Source of the DNA: Arthrobacter sp. ov118
GTDB lineage: Bacteria; Actinomycetota; Actinomycetes; Actinomycetales; Micrococcaceae
Length of the DNA stretch: 64,000 bases
Direction: 5' to 3'
Assembly: GCF_900116495.1 (NCBI RefSeq)
Contig: NZ_FPAY01000001.1
Location: 868,001-932,000, forward strand
This document shows positions 58,245-64,000 of this stretch, in pieces. The notes beneath the pieces are model-generated. The model did not search any database, had not been told where the DNA came from, and was given only the letters and a program-made list of their open reading frames with translations. Position 1 is the stretch's first letter, and every line of letters begins with the position of its first letter. The translations under genes and the position numbers were made by a program.

Positions 58245-59360
58245 ATGACAACCACCTCTGCGCCCGTTACGTCGGACGCTGTCATCTTCCGAAGCAACGC
58301 CGGACTGGGCGTCGAGCCCATCCACGTAGCACCGCCCGGGCGCGGCCAGATCAGGGTCGACGTCCGGGCCACCGGCGTCTGCCACTCCGACCTGCACATC
58401 GTCAACGGCGACTGGCCCGCCAACAAGCCACTTGTCCTGGGCCACGAAGCTGCCGGAGTGGTCACGGACACCGGACCGGAAGTGGACGGGCTGGCCGTGG
58501 GCGACCATGTCGTGCTGTCCTGGTTCGCCCCATGCGGGCGCTGCCTCAACTGCGCGGCCGGGCGGGCCTGGCTGTGTACCGGGACCAAGGCGTTGGAGAA
58601 CACCCTGCCCGACGGGTCGACCGCCTATACCGACGCCGAAGGGCACGGGCTCTGGCCGTATCTGGGGCTGGGGACCTTCACCAAGAGCGTCATCGTCCCG
58701 GAAACCGCAGCGATTGCCGTCCCCCAAGAGCTGCCCTTCGAGGTCGGAGCACTCCTGGGCTGCTCCGTCACCACAGGGGTGGGGGCCGTGGTGAATACGG
58801 CCAGGGTGCCCCTCGGATCCTCAGCTGTCGTCATCGGCTGCGGCGGCGTCGGGTTGTCCATCATCATGGGCCTGAAGCTCATTGGCGCCAACCCCATCAT
58901 CGCCGTCGACCTCTCCGCCGATAAGCTCGCCAAAGCGGCCAGCCTCGGTGCCACCTCCACGCTCCGCGGCGACCAGGTTGATGTGACCTCCTACCTGCAA
59001 GAACACTTCGGAGGGGTCGACTTCGCCTTCGAGGCCATCGGCCGTGTGTCCACCATTGAGAGCATGCCGTCCATGCTGGCTGCCGGGGGCACCGCAGTTC
59101 TGGTCGGCATGACCGCCGCCGGATCCCGCGCATCCATCGACCCGTTCGATCTGGCAGACCAGGGCAAAAGCATTCTGGGCTGTAACTACGGCTCCAGCGT
59201 TGCCAAAATCGACATCCCCAAACTCGCCAACCTCTACCTCGCCGGCCGGCTGCCGTTGGATGGGCTCATCGGCCGGATCCGGCCCCTCGACGAGGCCGCA
59301 GCGGCCCTGGAAGATCTGCGCCAAGGCAAGGGTCTGCGCTCAATTCTCATCCCGTCCTGA
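58245..59360 (+). CDS. Zinc-dependent alcohol dehydrogenase
   Basis: A 371-residue medium-chain dehydrogenase. The zinc motifs are GHEAAGVV and the structural-zinc loop CGRCLNCAAGRAWLC; the catalytic CHSDLHIVNGDW and the Rossmann VVIGCGGVGLSIIMGLKLIGANPIIAVDL are present. This resembles the class III/NDMA-dependent branch common in actinobacteria. It follows the permease gene by 48 bases and is probably cotranscribed, oxidising the imported alcohol. Confidence 0.9.
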   Translation: MTTTSAPVTSDAVIFRSNAGLGVEPIHVAPPGRGQIRVDVRATGVCHSDLHIVNGDWPANKPLVLGHEAAGVVTDTGPEVDGLAVGDHVVLSWFAPCGRCLNCAAGRAWLCTGTKALENTLPDGSTAYTDAEGHGLWPYLGLGTFTKSVIVPETAAIAVPQELPFEVGALLGCSVTTGVGAVVNTARVPLGSSAVVIGCGGVGLSIIMGLKLIGANPIIAVDLSADKLAKAASLGATSTLRGDQVDVTSYLQEHFGGVDFAFEAIGRVSTIESMPSMLAAGGTAVLVGMTAAGSRASIDPFDLADQGKSILGCNYGSSVAKIDIPKLANLYLAGRLPLDGLIGRIRPLDEAAAALEDLRQGKGLRSILIPS

Positions 59361-59528
59361 TGACGAAGCGAATTCTCTCCCGGATCACCGCACGATCTCG
59401 TATGGGTGGCAACCGCGAACGATGCAGCATCTCCTGACTCGGGCCTGATCAGAACCGAGGAACCGTAAACCTCAAGCGGACGACGGCGGGACTTCCCGCG
59501 GCGTCCGCATGCATTTTGGTGAGGTGCT

Positions 59529-59711
59529 TTACAGCGCGGACCAGCCGCCGTCGGAGGCGAGGATGGCGCCGTTGATGTTGGTGCCGTCGTCGCTGAGCAG
59601 GAAGGTGATGGAGGCGGCGAGCTGCGCGGCGGTGGCGGGGGTGGGGACGGCGGCCTGCATCAGCGGGCCGAGGCGTTCGGCGGCGAGCTGGGACCCCCAG
59701 GTGGCCACGAT
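59529..59711 (-). pseudogene. C-terminal SDR remnant
   Basis: About 60 residues, from ATWGSQLAAERLGPLMQAAVPTPATAAQLAASITFLLSDDGTNINGAILASDGGWSAL, match the end of a classical SDR (SDDGTNINGAILASDGG). There is no start or cofactor motif. A YTASK-containing piece of a similar SDR is at 63083-63175 on the same strand; together they suggest one gene broken up. Confidence 0.8.
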
Positions 59712-59830
59712 GTTGATGATCTCCCGTTGATCTGACTCCCTCCATACCCTTGAAATGACGACCAAAATAGCCCATCATTTCGCCTCATGGTGGAACCACC
59801 TACCGATCAGCACGCAAAGCGAGGAAAACG

Positions 59831-60280
59831 GTGAAGCAGTGTCCTATCTCCGGCGACGGCGTCGCGGCCTGCCAACGCAGTTTAGATCCGTGCGATTCCC
59901 CCGGGACTCTTACGATCAACCAGTTACTACTTGAGAGCCGCATCGGGCTCCAGCGTGTTCACGCTTCGGAGCTTGAGCGGGAGATGGCAGCGGGCGCCCT
60001 TGTTGTCGACACACGCCCGGTCGATCAGCGAGACCGCGACGGTGATCTTCCGGGAGCCGTCGTCATTGACCGAAACGTTCTCGAGTGGCGGCTCGATCCT
60101 TCCAGCCCCCACCGGCTCCCGATCGCTGACGACCCCGCTCGGCAGATCGTGGTCGTCTGCAATGAGGGCTACAGCTCCAGCCTCGCTGCACACACCCTGC
60201 AACGGCTGGGGCTGACCCGTGCGACCGACCTTATCGGCGGTTTCCAAGCCTGGGCAGCACTGCGCAAGCCGTCCGACTAA
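59831..60280 (+). CDS. Rhodanese-like domain protein
   Basis: A 149-residue protein with a single rhodanese domain from about residue 50: ALVVDTRPVDQRDRDGDLPGAVVIDRNVLEWRLDP and the active-site loop VVVCNEGYSSSLAA with Cys110. The first 40 residues are not conserved. Rhodaneses transfer sulfane sulfur; the six-residue loop length fits a thiosulfate or persulfide enzyme. The exact start is uncertain. Confidence 0.8.
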   Translation: MKQCPISGDGVAACQRSLDPCDSPGTLTINQLLLESRIGLQRVHASELEREMAAGALVVDTRPVDQRDRDGDLPGAVVIDRNVLEWRLDPSSPHRLPIADDPARQIVVVCNEGYSSSLAAHTLQRLGLTRATDLIGGFQAWAALRKPSD

Positions 60281-60469
60281 ATAACCTGCCTGCGCTAGCG
60301 TCATCAATGATACGAAATCCAGGATGACACCATCGACCTGCGTGTTACCGAGGGCTAGTGAACGCCGTCCGGAGCAGGTCCTCTTGCCTCTACATTTGGT
60401 CCTTCGATGATGTTCACAGGGATTGCTTCTGGCTCTAGGCTTGGACAACGAGCGAACCGAAGGAGACCC

Positions 60470-60754
60470 ATGTCTACCCCCAGTGATGAGCAGAACACCG
60501 GCGGCGGGGAAATCATCATCCCCGAGGAAGACGCACTACCCACGCCGACCCGCACCGGCCACGGGAAAATGCCCGAGGACATCGATGACGACGTCTATGA
60601 GAAGGCCGCAGAGCAGGAACGTGTTGCCTCGGGTCTTACCGACTACGCCCCGAGCGACATTCCGCCGGCCACTGACCCGCTTCCGCCGGAAGCCTCCGAG
60701 GCAGCTGATCTCGCCCAGCGCGGACTACTGGAAGACTCAGAAGATACGGAATAG
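60470..60754 (+). CDS. Small acidic hypothetical protein
   Basis: About 94 residues from the ATG at 60470, which follows AAGGAGACCC; an earlier in-frame ATG lacks a ribosome site. It is highly acidic and disordered: EQNTGGGEIIIPEEDALPTPTRTGHGKMPEDIDDDVYEKAAEQERVASG. I do not recognise a family, but the strong ribosome site and codon use argue for a real gene. Confidence 0.6.
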   Translation: MSTPSDEQNTGGGEIIIPEEDALPTPTRTGHGKMPEDIDDDVYEKAAEQERVASGLTDYAPSDIPPATDPLPPEASEAADLAQRGLLEDSEDTE

Positions 60755-60817
60755 GTTCCTACCGGCCCCTTCACCGCGGCCCTTGGCGTAGCACGCGTGA
60801 TCTGGAAGGGTGGAGGA

Positions 60818-61135
60818 ATGACCTTCTACATCGAATACAGCGTCCCCACGGAAGGACAAGAGGGAGCGGAGATCCCTGTCAGTGACCAGGAATCCGGGTA
60901 CACGGTTCCATTAACCGAAACAGATGCTCCTGTAGTTCGGGTAAACCAGCTTCCGGCCAGAAGTTCCGTGACCGGAGCGGACCTGGACGGAGCCAAGACC
61001 GCTGCCGAATTGGTCCTCAGTCACAGCAAGGCCAAAGAGGCCAAGTTGTTCGAAGACGAAGAGGGCCGTCTGGAGTCCGGCAGTGGCAAGCTCACCTCTG
61101 TCTTCAACGAGGGCGAAGGATGGACGGATGTCTGA
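60818..61135 (+). CDS. Small hypothetical protein
   Basis: A 105-residue protein from the ATG at 60818 after GGTGGAGGA. MTFYIEYSVPTEGQEGAEIPVSDQESGYTVPLTETDAPVVRVNQLPARSSVTGADLDGAKTAAELVL, then an acidic Lys/Glu C-terminus. No recognised family; mainly beta then helical. It is 63 bases after the previous small gene and may be in the same unit. Confidence 0.6.
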   Translation: MTFYIEYSVPTEGQEGAEIPVSDQESGYTVPLTETDAPVVRVNQLPARSSVTGADLDGAKTAAELVLSHSKAKEAKLFEDEEGRLESGSGKLTSVFNEGEGWTDV

Positions 61136-61530
61136 CCGGGCGGCTTCCTAGCGCTTGGGCATTGAAATGATCCGGTTGAAAACCCCAGGCAGCGCTCCGC
61201 CGCGGGCCCCGTGGGGCGGCAAAAGCCCTGGCAGTGTCTGTCAGACACCCCCCACTTGTTCGACGGTCGCGGACCAGCTGTCGAGCAGGCGCAGGGCGTC
61301 CTCGGCGGCTGAGCCGGGTACGGCACTGTAGACGAGGTCTGGCTCGACCCGATCACGCTGCCCCACGAACCCGACCAGACGATGATCGCCGCGAACGTCC
61401 GGTTCGCCCCCGCGCCTTACAACGGCCGCTAACCAGCCCGAACCGCGGTATCCGCACCCCGCGCCAGAAGTCGGCCACGAAGCAAGTGGCGGCGTGACCC
61501 TGGTCATTGCTTCCACAGAACAGCAGCAAG
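61136..61530. other. Gap with gene-fragment-like sequence
   Basis: I find no convincing gene here. The plus strand shows a short readable tail DEVWLDPITLPHEPDQTMIAANVRFAPAPYNGR ending in a stop at about 61429, and the minus strand another fragment, YSAVPGSAAEDALRLLDSWSATVEQVGG. They may be remnants of old genes; I cannot name the sources. Confidence 0.35.
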
Positions 61531-62508
61531 CTAGAAGATCTGCCTGTGCACGCCGGCCGCGTCACCCCAGAACACGTTGCCCGCGGAGGTGACGGACACC
61601 CCGAGAGCGTCGGATCCGATGACGCTCGAAAAGTTCCCGCTGGGGAGGACGAAATGGAGGAAACAGGACGATGAACCGCACTGGCTCCACGCCTGCGCAC
61701 CGCCCGCGGTAAACCCGTTGCTCGATATCGAGGTGGGCGGAAGGCCGGCGCTGGACGGGAGCGTGGTGATGGTGGAACCAACCTTCAGCTTGACTGCCCC
61801 GCCCTGCTCGCCCCAATAAACGCCGTTCGACACCACATGCAGCGCCGTCACCCGGCTCGCCGCCGTGACGATGGTTCGCAACGAGGGAGTGGTGATGGCT
61901 GTGCCGGCGGTCGGTACGAACCGGATGTCATTCACCGATGCATAGATCAGGTTTGCGCCCTGCAAAGCCACACCGGCGGTCGGCGTGTTTGGCTGGCTCG
62001 GGTCCAGCACGGTGATGGCACCACCGCCGATCGGCATCTTACGCACCGAGGAGACATCCTGCCAGTAGAGGTTGACCCCGTCGGTAACGAGGTTGCGGTG
62101 GTTGTTGAAGACGTCGATGTTCGTCAGCGTGGCCAGAACCGTCGCGGCTCCTCCGGCCAGGGGGATGCGCTCGATCGTGACGGTGGCGCCCCCATGTGTC
62201 GCGAAGAAATAGCCGAAGAAGGCGCCGCCCACCTGTGCGAACACGATGTCGCCGAACCTCGCGCCCAGCTCGGCGTGAAGCAGGATCTCCTGCCCGGGGA
62301 CCGCGCTCTGAGCCATCCTCCACACGGTGCCGAAATTAGCGTCGTGGGAGGTGAAGTAGAGGTTGCCGGTCGACAGGATGAGCCCGTCAGGCTGCCGGTA
62401 CGAGACCAGTCCAGTGGTCAACGCCGCGGTCGTCGGACCACTTTCAGTCCCTTCATGGCTAACTGCGCCAACCTCCTGGGAAGAATTGGTGTGATCAGGG
62501 TTCGTCAT
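61531..62508 (-). CDS. Beta-propeller-like hypothetical protein
   Basis: A 325-residue protein. The ATG at 62508 follows AAGGAGGACAGC; the frame stays open another 185 codons upstream but without a better ribosome site. It is rich in repeats of the type GVNLYWQDVSSVRKMPIGGGAITVL, GANLIYASVNDIRFVPTAG and NGVYWGEQGGAVKLKVGSTITTLP, which look like blades of a propeller with a Y/W-x-x-[DE]-x-x-V pattern. No signal peptide is seen. Function unknown; possibly a ligand-binding or scaffold protein. Confidence 0.65.
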   Translation of the reverse strand: MTNPDHTNSSQEVGAVSHEGTESGPTTAALTTGLVSYRQPDGLILSTGNLYFTSHDANFGTVWRMAQSAVPGQEILLHAELGARFGDIVFAQVGGAFFGYFFATHGGATVTIERIPLAGGAATVLATLTNIDVFNNHRNLVTDGVNLYWQDVSSVRKMPIGGGAITVLDPSQPNTPTAGVALQGANLIYASVNDIRFVPTAGTAITTPSLRTIVTAASRVTALHVVSNGVYWGEQGGAVKLKVGSTITTLPSSAGLPPTSISSNGFTAGGAQAWSQCGSSSCFLHFVLPSGNFSSVIGSDALGVSVTSAGNVFWGDAAGVHRQIF

Positions 62509-62736
62509 GCTGTCCTCCTTGCAGTGTTGACGGAATTGCCGAACGCCTGATGACGCCCACTCCTCCGGCCGCTGCCGGCTTCCGGAATGCTGCGCTGACC
62601 GGACCCGTAGCCGGGGGCAAACATGCCGACGTCCGCCGCCGGCCAGCAGACCGAAGATTCTTGAATCAGCATGGCCTGCAAGCGTTACAACGGCGTTATC
62701 AACGGTGTGCATGCCCGGTCCCGCGGTGCCTGTGCC

Positions 62737-62842
62737 ACGGACCGACTCCTCTTCAACTTCCGGGCCATCGTCGCGGAATTCGAGGCCGACCTGATCCGCA
62801 CGGACCCGGGAGGGCATGGCGGTCGCCAAGGCAAAGTGCCCG
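62737..62842 (+). pseudogene. Frameshifted serine-resolvase remnant
   Basis: TDRLLFNFRAIVAEFEADLIR resembles the central helix of Tn3-type serine recombinases (RLLFNxxAxVAEFExDLIR). The continuation REGMAVAKAK appears in another frame, so the gene has a frameshift at about 62800, and no N-terminal catalytic domain remains. Confidence 0.7.
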
Positions 62843-63082
62843 CTTCCGTGGGAAGCACGGTTCACCATTTTCGCGCCTGCTCCGCGGACAAGGGTTGTGT
62901 CGCCGACCTCCAGCAACCGGTGACCCGGGGCAAGGCCAACATCGCCCGCGAACGCCCTCCGCCCCTTGTTGCCCCATGGATCGCCTGCTCGCGGATCCCT
63001 CAACGGAGCAGCGCCGTTAGACCTCCGCCACCGGAGCGCGAACTGCGCCGCATACAGCGCCACGTACGCCTCGCCGGCGGCC

Positions 63083-63175
63083 TGGGGCCTGGGGCCCGTT
63101 CATCACGGCCGAGTTTTTGGTCAGGCCGACGACGGCGTGCTTGGACGCGGTGTAGGCGGCGCCGGCGGCGCACCC
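63083..63175 (-). pseudogene. SDR active-site remnant
   Basis: The stretch AAGAAYTASKHAVVGLTKNSAVMNGPQAP contains the SDR YTASK motif but nothing on either side. It would join a SDR C-terminal piece at 59529-59711 on the same strand, with about 25 residues missing between the parts. Confidence 0.7.
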
Positions 63176-63366
63176 GCGACACCTTCCGGGCACTCCCCTG
63201 CCGCGAAACCTCCATACAAATGCTGAGCTCCCCGATTCGCGTCGCTGAGCGGCCCCCGAGATGCCGCCGGCGTCGCTGCTGCCGGCTTGAAAGCAGACAC
63301 GGCCCTCGATTCCACTGAGGCCCTCTTGACGCCCTCCCCTCCCCATGAAACGATGGTGAGCAGTTG

Positions 63367-63380
63367 TGATACCGGTATCA
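63367..63380. promoter_or_regulatory. 14-bp perfect palindrome TGATACCGGTATCA
   Basis: Located 43 bases upstream of the SIS-domain gene start. A perfect dyad of this size in front of a sugar gene is a good operator candidate, such as for a LacI- or GntR-type repressor. The surrounding gap 62509-63423 otherwise holds only the resolvase and SDR remnants. Confidence 0.6.
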
Positions 63381-63423
63381 ATAAGTATCGGTTCCGGCTC
63401 TCCCACCGACGAAAGGACCGCTC

Positions 63424-64000
63424 GTGCTTGGCTTCAAAGAAGAGGAATTCCTCGCCCAGACCCGCAGCGCACTGGCGCTGCAGGGACAGATTGAACAGTT
63501 CGTCGGCTCCGTCCAGGAACGGGGCTTCGAGAATCTCTTCCTGATCGGGGCCGGTGGCACCTATGCGGCCATGCTCCCCTACGAGCACTTCATCCGCTCG
63601 CGCTCCACGCTGCCCGTCCGCGCGGCCATCGGCAAGGAACTCATGCTGACGGCGGACCCTGCTTTCGGACCCGGTACCGTCGCCGTTTTCGCTTCCGTTT
63701 CCGGAACGACGGAGGACATCATCGAGGCCATTGACTTCGCCAAGGCCAAAGGCGCCTACACGGTAGGCTTCACGGGATTCGCGGACAGCCCCTTTGCCAA
63801 GGCACTGGACACCGTCATGGTCACCGAACCCAAGACCTGGCCGTTCGATATCCCCCTGCTGCTCTTGAGCACCCGTCTGCTCGCCGCGCGCGGCGAGTTT
63901 GACGGCTATGAAGAGCTTGCGGCGGAGTTGCAGACCATCCCCGAAACCCTCGTTGACGTGGCCCGCCAGGCCGAGCCGGCCGCGGAGGCTTTTGCCGAAC
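63424..64000 (+). CDS. SIS-domain sugar isomerase/deglycase (FrlB/AgaS-like), 3' end outside window
   Basis: The GTG at 63424 follows AAAGGACC; 192 codons are open to the window end. The SIS fold is readable: LFLIGAGGTYAAMLPYEHFIRSR, a PVRAAIGKELM helix, then VFASVSGTTEDIIEAIDFAKAKGAYTVGFTGFADSP with the SxSGxTxE phosphosugar loop. It most resembles phosphosugar isomerases or fructoselysine-6-phosphate deglycase (FrlB). Full substrate assignment would need the missing C-terminus. The upstream palindrome may control it. Confidence 0.85.
   Translation, partial: MLGFKEEEFLAQTRSALALQGQIEQFVGSVQERGFENLFLIGAGGTYAAMLPYEHFIRSRSTLPVRAAIGKELMLTADPAFGPGTVAVFASVSGTTEDIIEAIDFAKAKGAYTVGFTGFADSPFAKALDTVMVTEPKTWPFDIPLLLLSTRLLAARGEFDGYEELAAELQTIPETLVDVARQAEPAAEAFAE

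Noticed and set aside
62509..63063. Upstream extension of the propeller-like gene by 185 codons
   Set aside because: The extension overlaps the resolvase remnant, has no propeller repeats, and the ATG at 62508 has a strong ribosome site.

Overview
The window is high-GC actinobacterial DNA, most likely Arthrobacter or a close relative (Pseudarthrobacter/Paenarthrobacter). The basis is the xylose isomerase, which closely resembles the Arthrobacter enzyme as I remember it, the high-GC codon use, and the gene families present. It is an accessory catabolic region: almost everything imports, oxidises or dismantles sugars, sugar acids or aromatic compounds, and each block has its own regulator. I recognised no rRNA, tRNA or CRISPR array.

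Layout. (1) 1-7161: a sugar-acid block with an alpha-hydroxy-acid dehydrogenase (cut by the window edge), an IclR regulator and a divergent operon for alpha-ketoglutarate semialdehyde dehydrogenase, a FAH-fold dehydratase, an L-fuconate-type dehydratase and a FAH-fold hydrolase. (2) 7227-11467: xylB, xylA and a divergent ROK repressor. (3) 11664-25136: an aromatic ring-cleavage operon (extradiol dioxygenase, FAH hydrolases, cyclase-fold hydrolase, flavin monooxygenase, ACMSD-like amidohydrolase, SDR), followed on the minus strand by another SDR, a LysR regulator, an MFS transporter, a pyranose-oxidase-like GMC flavoenzyme and a second MFS transporter. (4) 25284-45089: the most striking part, described next. 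(5) 45249-53548: ArsR/MFS pair, MBL hydrolase, XRE-cupin regulator with an apparently deleted B3/B4 gene and an EamA exporter, DapA-like protein, MFS, DoxX. (6) 53616-63423: a degraded region with a split luciferase-like monooxygenase, remnants of an SDR and a resolvase, a low-GC foreign gene, an NTF2/NCS1 permease/alcohol dehydrogenase operon and several small unknown genes. (7) 63424-end: start of a SIS-domain sugar isomerase or deglycase.

Region 4 looks like a multi-copy C-glycoside catabolism island. In the literature as I recall it, FAD oxidases (CarA type) or NAD-dependent Gfo/Idh/MocA enzymes (DgpA type) oxidise C3 of a C-linked glucoside. A two-subunit enzyme (CarB small beta subunit, DUF6379; CarC TIM-barrel metal-dependent subunit) then breaks the sugar-aglycone C-C bond. 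Here I see two pyranose-oxidase-like GMC proteins, two Gfo/Idh/MocA proteins, three free CarB-like proteins, three free CarC-like proteins and two proteins in which a CarB-like domain is fused in frame to a CarC-like domain. There are also two further sugar isomerase-fold proteins and a sugar ABC importer lacking its own ATPase. Most of these form one long minus-strand operon, 41047 down to 30158. The aromatic operon in region 3, next to the other GMC oxidase, is a plausible route for the released aglycone. That link is inference.

A short motif, ACATAAGT, recurs in the non-coding DNA in front of the ABC operon (two copies 22 bp apart), between the divergent CarB/CarC pair and upstream of the fusion operon. 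It suggests a common regulator. All functional names rest on reading motifs by eye; no database search was possible.
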